From contig JACJZA010000007.1 of NCBI GenBank assembly GCA_020635825.1, positions 255,831-319,830 of the forward strand: a DNA stretch of 64,000 bases, given 5' to 3'. Below the pieces are notes generated by a model. It saw only the letters and a list, made by a program, of their open reading frames with translations, was not told where the DNA came from and ran no database searches. Within the stretch, counting starts at the first letter, position 1, and each line of letters begins with the position of its first letter. This document shows, piece by piece, positions 25,131 through 34,075 of this stretch. The DNA is from Flavobacteriales bacterium. Lineage in GTDB: Bacteria > Bacteroidota > Bacteroidia > Flavobacteriales_E > Vicingaceae. Both the position numbers and the translations under genes were made by a program.

Positions 25131-25868
25131 TTATTTCATTCCTCTCTGCTTCTTTATATTCTCAAAAGCTTCCTGAACTTTTTGGAACTTTTCTTTAGCT
25201 CCTTTCTGAAACTCTTCTCCTAAATGACTTACTTTGTCAGGATGATATTTTACAGCCATTCGTCTATATGCTTTTTTCACTTCATCATCACTAGCAGATT
25301 TATCTATTTCTAAAATTTTATAATCACCATCTGTTTCTTTAAAAAACATAGCTTTTATAGACAAATAGTCATTAGTTCTAATACCTAAATAACTAGCAAT
25401 TTGATTAATCACATTGAGTTCAGAATCGTCTATTTTCCCATCAACAATAGCAACTCCAAACAACAAGTGAATTAATTGTAACCTTGCCGGATACATTGTA
25501 TAATTCTTAATCTGCAAACATACATCATGGAGTGGAATATCTTTTTTCAAAATTTCCCTCAAGGCTAATAAATGTTGTTGAGTTTGCTCTGAACCAAATT
25601 GTTTTAAAAAATACCTTTTAACATAATCCAGTTCAGATTTAACTACTTTTCCATCAGCTTTCATTACAGCTGCAATCAAAACCAATAAGCTCAATCCAAA
25701 ATCACCTGGTTGCGTTCTTTTATATCTCTGATAAGTAGTTCCAGCCCCGTCATCACCTCCAATTGCTGCATCAATTGCCGAACCAAAAGCAAATCCAACC
25801 AAAGCTCCAATTGGACCTCCAAAAGCCCAACCTAAACCACCGCCTACCCATTTTCCAAATTTTGCCAT
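25131..25868 (-). CDS. TerB and DnaJ domain co-chaperone (DjlA-like)
   Basis: The 245-residue protein starts with a glycine-rich hydrophobic segment (residues 8-37), which probably inserts in the membrane. A TerB domain follows (about 57-165, with LLVLIAAVMKADGKVVKSELDYV and FGVAIVDGKIDDSELNVI). A C-terminal J domain (about 172-240) holds the HPD tripeptide in KYHPDKVSH. This order matches DjlA, a membrane-anchored J protein that recruits DnaK. A TAnnTTTG box lies 17 bases upstream of the start. Confidence 0.88.
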   Translation of the reverse strand: MAKFGKWVGGGLGWAFGGPIGALVGFAFGSAIDAAIGGDDGAGTTYQRYKRTQPGDFGLSLLVLIAAVMKADGKVVKSELDYVKRYFLKQFGSEQTQQHLLALREILKKDIPLHDVCLQIKNYTMYPARLQLIHLLFGVAIVDGKIDDSELNVINQIASYLGIRTNDYLSIKAMFFKETDGDYKILEIDKSASDDEVKKAYRRMAVKYHPDKVSHLGEEFQKGAKEKFQKVQEAFENIKKQRGMK

Positions 25869-25885
25869 TTATTACTTTTTTTGTT

Positions 25886-25893
25886 CAAAGATA
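25886..25893 (-). promoter_or_regulatory. -7 box for the TerB/DnaJ gene
   Basis: TATCTTTG on the minus strand, 17 bases upstream of the ATG at 25868. Confidence 0.5.
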
Positions 25894-25962
25894 ATAATAC
25901 CTATTTCATGTTAAATTTATTTTTTTAATTAACAAAAATTTTAAACCTTCGCAGGTTCAAAT

Positions 25963-26388
25963 ATGTCAAACATTTTTCCATATGAAATAATTCTACCAGC
26001 GATTAAAAGTGGCACTGTTTATTCTTTTATTACTGATAGTGGAGTAAATTATGAGGTGCGATTTGGCAGGAAACAAGACAATATTTTAAATGCTACTATT
26101 GTATTTGGTGTAACCAATGAAGAATACGAAGGTGAAGAATATAGCATTACCAACAAAGGAGAAGTTTATAGAGTAATGGCAACCATTGTGGAAGTTGTTC
26201 GTTTATACAAAAATGAACACCCAAATGTAAATTCATATGAATTTACGGGAGAGCAAAGCGAAAAAGAAAAAAGTAAAAATAAAAATGTTCGTTTAAAATT
26301 ATATGCACGTTATATACCATTAGTATTTAACGAGGATTGGCAAACAATTTTTAGTGATGAAAAAACAATTATTAAAAGACTTAAATAA
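25963..26388 (+). CDS. Conserved hypothetical protein
   Basis: The 141-residue protein has no signal peptide, membrane helix or recognised motif. The first half looks like beta strands (SGVNYEVRFGRK, NILNATIVFGVTNEEY) and a helix with VVEVVRLYKNEHPNVNSYEFTGEQSE follows. Outline and length recall small phage-like or house-keeping proteins of unknown role in this phylum. It stands alone, 163 bases before the primary sigma gene. Confidence 0.6.
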   Translation: MSNIFPYEIILPAIKSGTVYSFITDSGVNYEVRFGRKQDNILNATIVFGVTNEEYEGEEYSITNKGEVYRVMATIVEVVRLYKNEHPNVNSYEFTGEQSEKEKSKNKNVRLKLYARYIPLVFNEDWQTIFSDEKTIIKRLK

Positions 26389-26551
26389 ATGTTAAAATAT
26401 GGTGTGTTAATTTTTGTTAAAAAAGCAACATTTTGAATTTATTTACGTTAATGAGTTTATAAAATAGTGACAAAAATTCCAGATTAATTTTTAGCATGAT
26501 TTTTGATATAAGAAGATTAACATAAAATTTATACAGATATAAAATCACAAC

Positions 26552-27415
26552 ATGAGACAATTAAAAATTACACAACAAATTACCAAGAGAGAAAGCAAAT
26601 CCCTTGAAAAATACCTTCAAGAGGTATCTAGAGAGGGAATGATTACTGCTGATGAGGAGGTAGAATTAGCTCAAAAAATTAAGGAGGGTGATGATGTAGC
26701 TCTAAATAAATTAGTTAGAGCTAACTTACGTTTCGTAATTAGTGTGGCTAAACAATACCAAAATACTGGCTTAACTTTAGAAGATTTAATTAACGAAGGC
26801 AATTTAGGATTAATTGAAGCTGCAAAAAGATATGACCACACCAAAGGGTTTAAGTTTATTTCTTATGCTGTTTGGTGGATTAGACAAAGTATTTTAAAAG
26901 CTGCAGCTGATAACTCTAGAACTATTCGATTACCTCATAATAGATTAGGTGAAATTCAAAAAATCAATAAGGCTTCAAGTGAGTTTGAACAAACGATGGA
27001 GCGTGAGCCTACAGATGAAGAATTGGCAGAATTATTAGATATGGACTTGGAAAAAGTTCAGAACTCAAGAAAAATGTCAAAAAAACAAGCATCTCTTGAT
27101 GCACCAATGGCAAACGATGAGGATAATAATAGTTTGATTAGCGTTATAGAGAGTGAAGGCACTCCCGCACCAAGTGATTCATTAATTCACGAATCATTGT
27201 CTACTGATATTGAAAGAACTCTTTCCTATCTAAAGGGTATGGAAGCTGAAGTAATTAGATTATTCTATGGTTTAAGTGGAAGAAAAGAAATGACTTTAGA
27301 GGAAATTGGAAACCACTTTGGATTAACAAGAGAAAGAATTAGACAAATTAAAGAAAGAGGTTTAAGGAGAATGAGAAGATTATCAAGAACAAATAATCTT
27401 CAGACTTATCTTTAG
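26552..27415 (+). CDS. rpoD: Primary sigma factor (RpoD/SigA, short Bacteroidota form)
   Basis: The 287-residue protein has sigma regions 1.2, 2, 3 and 4 but no region 1.1, the normal form of the Bacteroidota housekeeping sigma factor. Visible motifs include LVRANLRFVISVAKQYQ, DLINEGNLGLIEAAKRYD and FKFISYAVWWIRQSI in region 2, and EEIGNHFGLTRERIRQIKERG in region 4. It should recognise the TTG/TAnnTTTG promoters found across the window. A strong terminator follows at 27438-27466. Confidence 0.96.
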   Translation: MRQLKITQQITKRESKSLEKYLQEVSREGMITADEEVELAQKIKEGDDVALNKLVRANLRFVISVAKQYQNTGLTLEDLINEGNLGLIEAAKRYDHTKGFKFISYAVWWIRQSILKAAADNSRTIRLPHNRLGEIQKINKASSEFEQTMEREPTDEELAELLDMDLEKVQNSRKMSKKQASLDAPMANDEDNNSLISVIESEGTPAPSDSLIHESLSTDIERTLSYLKGMEAEVIRLFYGLSGRKEMTLEEIGNHFGLTRERIRQIKERGLRRMRRLSRTNNLQTYL

Positions 27416-27437
27416 TCTTTAAATTTTCAATAACTTT

Positions 27438-27466
27438 AAGCCACGTTTAACACGTGGCTTTTTTTT
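27438..27466 (+). terminator. Rho-independent terminator of the primary sigma gene
   Basis: AAGCCACGT (27438-27446) pairs with ACGTGGCTT (27452-27460) around TTAAC, followed by a T run. Confidence 0.9.
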
Positions 27467-27481
27467 GACTAATACTTAATT

Positions 27482-30400
27482 ATGAAAAAAATACTTACTC
27501 TTTTATTTCTTGTATTCTTCCACTTTTTTACTCAAGCCCAAAATCACACCTATGATTATGGTAAAGTGAAATTAGGTTTTAATGTCGGTGGAACTTTTCA
27601 ATCTACAGATATCTCTACAAAATTATTTGGTCTAGGATTTGGTTCAACACTTGAGTGGGCTATTCATGAAAACTCATACAGCATTTTTGGATTTTCTATA
27701 CGTGGTAGATATTTACATGCAAATGTTTATGGAAATGAATATAATTTACATACTCAACCTATTTCTAATTTTTCGATAAACGGGATTGATAACTCAAATT
27801 TAGATTATTCAAATAGTCCTTTATATATAAACAACAAAACTATTTTAGATGAATTGTCGCTAGAGGCAATGTTAAAATTTAATAAACTATATTATCAAAA
27901 AGGAATTCTTTTTTATTTATTTCTTGGGGCAGGAGCAACAGGTTATGAAACTCTAACTAATCAATTAGACGAATCTGGCTTGATGTACGATTACTCAGCA
28001 ATTAATGCTTCAACAAAAAAAGAAGTAATAAACCAATTAAAAGACTTAAGAGATAACTCATATGAAACCGGTTTTACAGGACCTAATTTAAAAAGTTGGG
28101 TATTTACACCTACAGTTGGGTTGGGTTTAGGATATAGAGTTGCACCTATTTTAACAATTGTATTTGAACATAAAATTTCTTTACCACAAACTGATTATTT
28201 TGATGGTCAATTGTATCATCCCGAAAAAGACCCTGCTTTTATTAAAGATATTTACCACTATACTTCCCTTGGTTTTAGATTTAATATTGTAAGAAAACAT
28301 CATGTAGAAACTGAACCTGAGACATTACCTACTGCCCCAACGACTTATGTTCCCACTACAACACCGACAAATAATCCTCCAACAACTACCCCTCCAGTTG
28401 CACCAACTCCAACTGGTACACCTACACCTACACCTACACCTACACCTACCTCCCCTATAACAGAACCTCCGGTAACCGTACCTACAACTCCAATCACATT
28501 TACAGAACCAAAACCTACCCCTCCTATTGTATCTATTATTACTCCAACTATTACAACATTTACTAATAATTGTTCTGTAAAAATTGAAATTAAAATTGAG
28601 CATATTAATAATGAAAAGAATATTCAATTTTATCAGAATAATGAACTTGTACCTTCTTACTTGTATTATTTCCAATCTGGAGTATTACATTCAACTATAA
28701 ATCTTAATGATGGGTTAAATATTTTTAAAGTAATTGCCCGAAATGAAAATGGCAAAGATGAAAAGGAGCTAAAACTAACTTGTCAAACAGATAAAACAAT
28801 AACAATTTGCCATAATAATAATGATGGCACAAAATCTTCTATTCAAATAAAAGAATCAGAATGGTTACAACATCAAAATCATGGGGATGTAAAAGGTTTC
28901 TGCCCTTCCAATAGAAAATACATTGATATTTGCCATATAGACTCTAAAACAGGGGTGAAAACCAAGATTTCCATTCCAGAAAAAGATTGGTCTCAACATC
29001 AAGCACATGGTGATAACTTAGGTGATTGTGCCTTAGATATCAGTACTAAACAAATTCAAATTTGCCATACTGACCCAGTATCAGGACAAAAATCAAACCT
29101 ACTTATTAATGAAGGAGATTGGTTCGCTCATGCGACTCATGGCGATACTAGAGGTCTTTGTCCTAGAGAAATTAAATACATTGATATTTGCCATATTGAT
29201 GCTAAAACAGGGGTAAAAACCAAAATTTCCATTCCAGAAAATGAGTGGATTCAACATCAAGCACATGGTGATAATTTAGGTGATTGTGCCTTAGATATCA
29301 GTACTAAACAAATTCAAATTTGCCATACTGACCCAGCTTCAGGACAAAAATCAAACCTGCTTATTAATGAAGGAGATTGGTTCGCTCATGCGGCTCATGG
29401 CGATGCTAAAGGTCTTTGTCCCAGAGAAATTAAATACATTGATATTTGCCATATTGATGCTAAAACAGGGGTAAAAACCAAAATTTCCATTCCAGAAAAT
29501 GAGTGGATTCAACATCAAGCACATGGTGATAACTTAGGTGATTGTGCCTTAGATATCAGTACTAAACAAATTCAAATTTGCCATACTGACCCAGCTTCAG
29601 GACAAAAATCAAACCTGCTTATTAATGAAGGAGATTGGTTCGCTCATGCGGCTCATGGCGATGCTAAAGGTCTTTGTCCTAGAGAAATTAAATACATTGA
29701 CATCTGCCATATTGATAATAAAACAAAGTCAAAATCAAAAATCTCAATACCTGAAAGTGAATGGGGAAAACATAAATTACATGGTGATAATATGGGTGAC
29801 TGTTTTGAAGATGAAAAAATCACTATTTGCCACAAAGGACAAGAAGGGATATTAAAAACTATAGAAATCCCTTCATCACAATGGCCTAATCATGCTGCTC
29901 ATGGTGATAAAATAGGAAGTTGTGATGAAAACCTGATTAGTATTTGCCACATAAATCAAAATTCAGGAGAATTAGAACAAATTGAAATTCCCCAAGATCA
30001 ATGGACTCAACATCAAAACCATGGAGATATTATTGGCTCTTGTAGTAATATAGATCAAACCATCATAACAATTTGCCATCAAAAGCAAAATTCAGATGAA
30101 ACGATTACTAAGCAAATTCCTAAATATCTATGGAATTACCATCTATCACATGGTGATAAAATGGGTAGTTGCGAAGAAAATGAAACTAATGAGTCAGAAA
30201 AAATTACAATTTGCCATTATCCTCCTGGCAATTCTGGAAATCCTCAAACTTTAATAATTCCTCAATCAGCTTGGACTGCTCACCAAGCACATGGAGATTC
30301 TATGGGGAAATGCCAAGAAATAGAAGAGCAAAAAATTACAATTTGCCATATTCCTCCGGGAAATAATAAGAACCCTCAAACAATAGAAATTCCTCAATCT

Positions 30401-30502
30401 GCATGGCCCGCTCATCAAGCACATGGAGATTCCATAGGTGAGTGTGATAGCAATAAAGGAGGAAAAAATAATATCAAACCAAAAAATGGAAAAATTAACT
30501 AA
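27482..30502 (+). CDS. Outer-membrane barrel protein with 13 ICH/HGD repeats
   Basis: The 1006-residue protein has a signal peptide (cleavage near TQAQ, residue 20). A domain of amphipathic strands (about 25-280, ending YHYTSLGFRFNIV) looks like an outer-membrane beta barrel. A Pro/Thr linker (about 285-350) and an Ig-like module (about 355-437) follow. From residue 440 to 988 there are 13 repeats of 35-38 residues, all with the invariant frame ICH-x(18-22)-W-x2-H-x2-HGD-x2-G-x-C. Each repeat thus has two cysteines and three histidines. Similar single segments occur in other bacterial surface proteins, but I know no named family or function. No T9SS C-terminal signal is seen. Disulfide bonding or metal binding is a reasonable guess only. 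Confidence 0.82.
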   Translation: MKKILTLLFLVFFHFFTQAQNHTYDYGKVKLGFNVGGTFQSTDISTKLFGLGFGSTLEWAIHENSYSIFGFSIRGRYLHANVYGNEYNLHTQPISNFSINGIDNSNLDYSNSPLYINNKTILDELSLEAMLKFNKLYYQKGILFYLFLGAGATGYETLTNQLDESGLMYDYSAINASTKKEVINQLKDLRDNSYETGFTGPNLKSWVFTPTVGLGLGYRVAPILTIVFEHKISLPQTDYFDGQLYHPEKDPAFIKDIYHYTSLGFRFNIVRKHHVETEPETLPTAPTTYVPTTTPTNNPPTTTPPVAPTPTGTPTPTPTPTPTSPITEPPVTVPTTPITFTEPKPTPPIVSIITPTITTFTNNCSVKIEIKIEHINNEKNIQFYQNNELVPSYLYYFQSGVLHSTINLNDGLNIFKVIARNENGKDEKELKLTCQTDKTITICHNNNDGTKSSIQIKESEWLQHQNHGDVKGFCPSNRKYIDICHIDSKTGVKTKISIPEKDWSQHQAHGDNLGDCALDISTKQIQICHTDPVSGQKSNLLINEGDWFAHATHGDTRGLCPREIKYIDICHIDAKTGVKTKISIPENEWIQHQAHGDNLGDCALDISTKQIQICHTDPASGQKSNLLINEGDWFAHAAHGDAKGLCPREIKYIDICHIDAKTGVKTKISIPENEWIQHQAHGDNLGDCALDISTKQIQICHTDPASGQKSNLLINEGDWFAHAAHGDAKGLCPREIKYIDICHIDNKTKSKSKISIPESEWGKHKLHGDNMGDCFEDEKITICHKGQEGILKTIEIPSSQWPNHAAHGDKIGSCDENLISICHINQNSGELEQIEIPQDQWTQHQNHGDIIGSCSNIDQTIITICHQKQNSDETITKQIPKYLWNYHLSHGDKMGSCEENETNESEKITICHYPPGNSGNPQTLIIPQSAWTAHQAHGDSMGKCQEIEEQKITICHIPPGNNKNPQTIEIPQSAWPAHQAHGDSIGECDSNKGGKNNIKPKNGKIN
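28417..28450 (+). repeat. TACACC hexanucleotide microsatellite
   Basis: Five full TACACC units plus TACC encode the Thr-Pro linker of the ICH/HGD protein. Unit changes would keep the frame and alter only linker length. Confidence 0.8.
28916..29689 (+). repeat. Three 258-bp direct repeats within the ICH/HGD gene
   Basis: Units start at 28916, 29174 and 29432, each 258 bp and each encoding a pair of ICH/HGD repeats. Units two and three are nearly identical in sequence; unit one is more diverged. This points to recent tandem duplication of a two-repeat block. Confidence 0.9.
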
Positions 30503-31070
30503 GGATTTTTGGACTACCAAATATCAAGTAAATGATATTGGCTGGGATATTGGAGAAGTTTCTACTCCGCTTAAGAAATATTTTGACCAACTAACGAATA
30601 AAAACCTTAAAATTTTAATTCCTGGTTGTGGCAACGCTTATGAAGCTGAATACTTATTTAATCATGGGTTTAAAAACATTACCCTTATCGATTTTTCTAA
30701 AATCGCACTTGATAATTTTTCAAATAGGACACCTGAATTTCCAAAAAATCAATTAATAAATGATGACTTTTTCTCACATTATAATACATATGATTTAATT
30801 GTTGAACAAACTTTTTTTTGTGCAATCAATCCGGAATTAAGGAAGGAGTATGCAAAAAAAATGCACCAACTTTTAAATAAAAATGGACGATTGGTTGGTT
30901 TATTGTTTAATATTGAACTTAATAAAGACAAACCTCCTTTTGGCGGAAACAAGAAAGAATATATAACCTACTTTGAGCCCTACTTCAATATTGAAATTAT
31001 GGAAATCGCCAATAATTCAATTATTCCAAGAAGTAATACTGAATTATTCATTAAACTAATCAAAAAATAA
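30486..31070 (+). CDS. SAM-dependent methyltransferase, thiopurine methyltransferase (TPMT) family
   Basis: The 194-residue protein begins MEKLTKDFWTTKYQ and has the TPMT-type N-terminus (DIGWDIGEVSTPLKKYF) and the SAM-binding motif ILIPGCGNAYEAEYL near residue 41, followed by TLIDFSKIAL and LIVEQTFFCAI. TPMT-like bacterial enzymes methylate thiols, selenium or halide-like substrates; the real substrate is unknown. A longer in-frame start at 30438 was rejected because it would overlap the upstream gene by 65 bases and adds residues not found in the family. As called it overlaps the upstream gene by 17 bases. Confidence 0.85.
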   Translation: MEKLTKDFWTTKYQVNDIGWDIGEVSTPLKKYFDQLTNKNLKILIPGCGNAYEAEYLFNHGFKNITLIDFSKIALDNFSNRTPEFPKNQLINDDFFSHYNTYDLIVEQTFFCAINPELRKEYAKKMHQLLNKNGRLVGLLFNIELNKDKPPFGGNKKEYITYFEPYFNIEIMEIANNSIIPRSNTELFIKLIKK

Positions 31071-31561
31071 TGCGAATTAGTTTAAGTATAATTTTTAGCA
31101 TTCTCTTTTCTTTCTCTTCAGTTGCTCAAAATAATTTTGAGGATAAAGTCGAGGAATTTTATTGTAACTCAGGAATAGAAATAGATTCTTGTACTTATAC
31201 CCCACTTTATTTAGAATTAATGAAATGGATAAATGCTCCTTATAAATATGCTGGTAATTCTCTTTCGGGTATAGATTGTTCTGGTTTAGTTAAAAATATT
31301 TATAAAAGTGTATTTAATGTAATTGTTTTAGGTAGTTCTAATAACATTTATAATCAAGTCATTGCTATTGATAATATTAACGACCTTGTCGAAGGTGATT
31401 TAGTTTTTTTTAAAATTGCTAAAAATCGAATTTCACACATTGGTATTTATTTAACAAATGGTTTTTTTATCCATTCCTCTGTAAAAAAAGGTGTTACAGT
31501 AAGCAATCTTAATGAAGAATACTATCAAAAGTATTTTTATTCGGGAGGAAGAATTGAATAG
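31070..31561 (+). CDS. NlpC/P60 family cysteine peptidase, secreted
   Basis: The 163-residue protein has a signal peptide (cleavage near SVAQ, residue 20). The NlpC/P60 catalytic set is visible: cysteine 70 in GIDCSGLVKNIY, a histidine in RISHIGIYL near 124 and a polar third residue in FFIHSSVKKG. Such enzymes cut the D-Glu-to-diamino-acid bond of peptidoglycan stems. The domain is complete but without cell-wall-binding modules. It overlaps the methyltransferase gene by one base, and the CoA-transferase gene begins 1 base after its stop. Confidence 0.88.
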   Translation: MRISLSIIFSILFSFSSVAQNNFEDKVEEFYCNSGIEIDSCTYTPLYLELMKWINAPYKYAGNSLSGIDCSGLVKNIYKSVFNVIVLGSSNNIYNQVIAIDNINDLVEGDLVFFKIAKNRISHIGIYLTNGFFIHSSVKKGVTVSNLNEEYYQKYFYSGGRIE

Positions 31562-31562
31562 T

Positions 31563-32624
31563 ATGTTTGAAAATCTAAAAGTTTTAGAATTAGCCAGTGT
31601 ATTGGCCGGACCAGATGTGGGAATGTTTTTTGCAGAACAAGGAGCTAAAGTGATAAAGGTAGAAAACAAGCTGACTAATGGTGATGTTACTCGACAATGG
31701 AAATTAGGTTCTGAAAATCAAGAAAATGCTGTTTCAGCTTATTATTCATCTGTTAATTGGAATAAACAAATATTATTTTATGATTTAACCAATTATGATG
31801 ATAAAAATGAAGTTTATGAATTAGTGAAAACAGCTGATGTAATTATTGTGAATTTTAAGCCTGGTGATGCAGAAAAGCTGGGAATGGATTATGAAACTCT
31901 AAAATCCTTTAACTCAAAAGTAATTTATGGAGAAATAAATGGTTATGGAGAAAAGAGTAAACGTTCTGCTTATGATGTAGTTCTTCAGGCTGAAACCGGA
32001 TTTATGTCAATTAACGGGACTAATGAAAGTGGTCCTATTAAATTACCCATTGCATTAATAGATGTTATAGCTGCTCATCAGTTAAAAGAAGGATTATTGA
32101 TGGCTATGCTAAAAAAAGAAAAAACCGGATTAGGCTCAAAAGTTGAAGTTTCTCTATACGATTCTGCATTATCTTCTTTAAAAAATCAAGCAACCAATTG
32201 GTTAATGAATCAACAAGTACCCAAACCAATGGGTTCTCTCCATCCCAACATTTCTCCTTACGGAGAAACTTTTACCACAAAAGACAATAAACAAGTGGTA
32301 CTTGCCATTGGGAACAATAAACAATTTAATACACTTCTTAAAATATTAGATGCTTCCCATTTAATAAACGACCAGAGATTTTCATCTAACCAACTTAGGG
32401 TTAAAAACAGAAAAGCACTTGATAATGAACTTCAACCTTTATTTTTAAGAGAAATTAGAGAAGAATTAATGAAACAATTTATACAGGAAAATGTTCCGGT
32501 TGGCGCATTAAATTCTATTGATGAAGTATTTGAAAATGAAGACGCTAAAAAATTAATTTTAGAAGAAAAAATTGAGGGTATCCAAACAAAAAGAGTAAAA
32601 ACTTCTGTTTTTAAGATTACTTAA
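31563..32624 (+). CDS. CaiB/BaiF family CoA transferase (family III)
   Basis: The 353-residue protein begins MFENLKVLELASVLAGPDVG, the conserved start of family III CoA transferases. The catalytic aspartate is expected in SAYDVVLQAETGFMSI near residue 143, and GSLHPNISPYGETF near 224 is the GGHPN-like block. An in-frame ATG at 31512 lies inside the NlpC gene and adds an atypical N-terminus, so 31563 is preferred. It transfers CoA between carboxylic acids. At 353 residues it is a little shorter than typical. It converges on the membrane protein gene with an 8-base overlap. Confidence 0.88.
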   Translation: MFENLKVLELASVLAGPDVGMFFAEQGAKVIKVENKLTNGDVTRQWKLGSENQENAVSAYYSSVNWNKQILFYDLTNYDDKNEVYELVKTADVIIVNFKPGDAEKLGMDYETLKSFNSKVIYGEINGYGEKSKRSAYDVVLQAETGFMSINGTNESGPIKLPIALIDVIAAHQLKEGLLMAMLKKEKTGLGSKVEVSLYDSALSSLKNQATNWLMNQQVPKPMGSLHPNISPYGETFTTKDNKQVVLAIGNNKQFNTLLKILDASHLINDQRFSSNQLRVKNRKALDNELQPLFLREIREELMKQFIQENVPVGALNSIDEVFENEDAKKLILEEKIEGIQTKRVKTSVFKIT

Positions 32625-33159
32625 CCTTATCGATAAATCCTTTTATTTTTTTTAACAACTTCTCTGATTCTTTTTCTGATAAATCTATGGCAAAAGGAAT
32701 TAATAAATGATTTGAAAAAAAAGAAAGTGTATATTTATTTATATTCCAGTATGATGAATACATAGCTTTTAAAAAGGGATTGTCATCATTTTTAAATTTG
32801 CCTAAGTCATTTATTTCGTTCAAATTGAATTTTTGGGTAATTCCTCTTTTACCAATTTCTTTAACTAAAATCAACTCATTTTGATTAATTACAATAAGCT
32901 CTCTCCCTTTATTTCTCCATCTATAAGCATAAATTACTTTAAACTCAAAAAACAACCAAAATGCCATGTAAACAGCAAAAAATATTTTTGATGATTGATC
33001 ATAATTTCCAAAAAACTGAGTAAAAATCAACACCCCACAAATAGAAAACAAAACAATCCAAAGCAAAAGCATTTTTTGTTTCTTTTCATCCTTTAAGGCT
33101 TTAATTATAACCTCCAGTTCACTATCTTGTTCTCTGTATTCAATTCTATTTTTCATCAC
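32617..33159 (-). CDS. Two-helix membrane protein with PH-like C-terminal domain
   Basis: The 180-residue protein has a charged N-terminus of about 28 residues and two transmembrane helices (about 30-48 and 59-78). A soluble C-terminal domain follows, starting RGRELIVINQNELILVKEIG-like strands (here NKGRELIVINQNELILV) and ending with an amphipathic helix. The outline resembles bacterial PH-domain membrane proteins, but no specific family is assigned. A TAnnTTTG box lies 15 bases upstream. Codon 2 is also ATG, so the exact start is uncertain by one residue. Confidence 0.65.
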   Translation of the reverse strand: MMKNRIEYREQDSELEVIIKALKDEKKQKMLLLWIVLFSICGVLIFTQFFGNYDQSSKIFFAVYMAFWLFFEFKVIYAYRWRNKGRELIVINQNELILVKEIGKRGITQKFNLNEINDLGKFKNDDNPFLKAMYSSYWNINKYTLSFFSNHLLIPFAIDLSEKESEKLLKKIKGFIDKVK

Positions 33160-33174
33160 TTTACTTTAATAATA

Positions 33175-33182
33175 CAAATTTA
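33175..33182 (-). promoter_or_regulatory. -7 box for the PH-like membrane protein gene
   Basis: TAAATTTG on the minus strand, 15 bases upstream of the ATG at 33159. Confidence 0.45.
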
Positions 33183-33205
33183 GAACTCTTTCATTAATTA
33201 GGCAT

Positions 33206-33213
33206 TATCTTTG
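33206..33213 (+). promoter_or_regulatory. -7 box for the secreted TPR-like gene
   Basis: TATCTTTG matches TAnnTTTG, 46 bases before the ATG at 33260. It lies 23 bases from the opposing box at 33175-33182, so the two divergent promoters face apart within the same 100-base gap. Confidence 0.5.
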
Positions 33214-33259
33214 TTTCTCTGTTGCTAAATAATTATTTTAGTAAAAATTTTAAATTCTT

Positions 33260-34075
33260 ATGAAAAACTACATTTTAATTTTATCCTTAACTATTTCTAG
33301 CACTCTAAATTTATTTGCTCAAGATGATAAAAAAATTGATGAACTTGTCTTTTTATATGTTGATGAAAAGTACGACAAAGTAGTTGATAAATCTATCTCA
33401 TTGGCTGATAATGATAATTATAAAAAACACCCTCTTCCTTATCTTTATGCTGCTATGGGTTATTATCAAATGTCTCGAAGACCTGATAAATTTCCTATTG
33501 CTAAAGGAGAAGAATACCAACAACCATTAAAAGCTTCTCAAAAATACACCTATAAATTTGTCAAAAAAGATAAAAACAATGAATACTCAGGAGATTATAA
33601 AGAGTTTTTTGACTTGTTGGCAGATACTTCAAATAAATTGAGTCAACATTATTTTTTGACCGAAGATTATAGAAAAGCAGCCAGTAATTATAAATATGCT
33701 TACCGTGCACTTCCTAATGACCCAATTTTACAATTATGGGAAGGCATTTGTGAAGTAAAATCGCAAAATACTGCCGAAGGTGATAAAAATATTTTAGAAG
33801 CATTAGATAAAATTGACGAGAATTTTACTCCTTCAGATGTTACTTCTGGAGTTTTAGCACATGGAATGTTATTGGTTGAGGAATACCTATCACAAAAAGG
33901 AGATGCTTCTAACGCTAACAAAGCTAAAAAACTTGTGGATGTATTTAAAAAATATGATCCGGACGAATTAGACAAACAAAAAATGGAGGAAAGAAAAGCT
34001 AAGGCTAAAGAAGATGATAAGATTATGCGTAAATTCTATTCAGAGGACGAAGAAGATGAAGAAGTTGAAGAATAG
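33260..34075 (+). CDS. Secreted helical-repeat (TPR-like) protein
   Basis: The 271-residue protein has a signal peptide (cleavage near LFAQ, residue 21). The mature part is alpha-helical and resembles tetratricopeptide repeats (YDKVVDKSISLADND, HYFLTEDYRKAASNYKYAYRALPNDP). The C-terminal 35 residues are a highly charged Lys/Glu tail. It probably acts as a periplasmic adaptor; no partner is evident. Its stop codon abuts the convergent coaE gene. Confidence 0.75.
   Translation: MKNYILILSLTISSTLNLFAQDDKKIDELVFLYVDEKYDKVVDKSISLADNDNYKKHPLPYLYAAMGYYQMSRRPDKFPIAKGEEYQQPLKASQKYTYKFVKKDKNNEYSGDYKEFFDLLADTSNKLSQHYFLTEDYRKAASNYKYAYRALPNDPILQLWEGICEVKSQNTAEGDKNILEALDKIDENFTPSDVTSGVLAHGMLLVEEYLSQKGDASNANKAKKLVDVFKKYDPDELDKQKMEERKAKAKEDDKIMRKFYSEDEEDEEVEE

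Noticed and set aside
28325..28675. Minus-strand frame rich in Arg-Cys
   Set aside because: It is the complement of the Thr-Pro microsatellite in the ICH/HGD gene.
28916..29689. CRISPR array
   Set aside because: The repeats are long, coding and in frame, without short spacers; they are internal repeats of a protein.
30438..30485. Longer start for the TPMT-like methyltransferase
   Set aside because: It overlaps the upstream repeat gene and adds residues absent from the family; the ATG at 30486 matches the family N-terminus.
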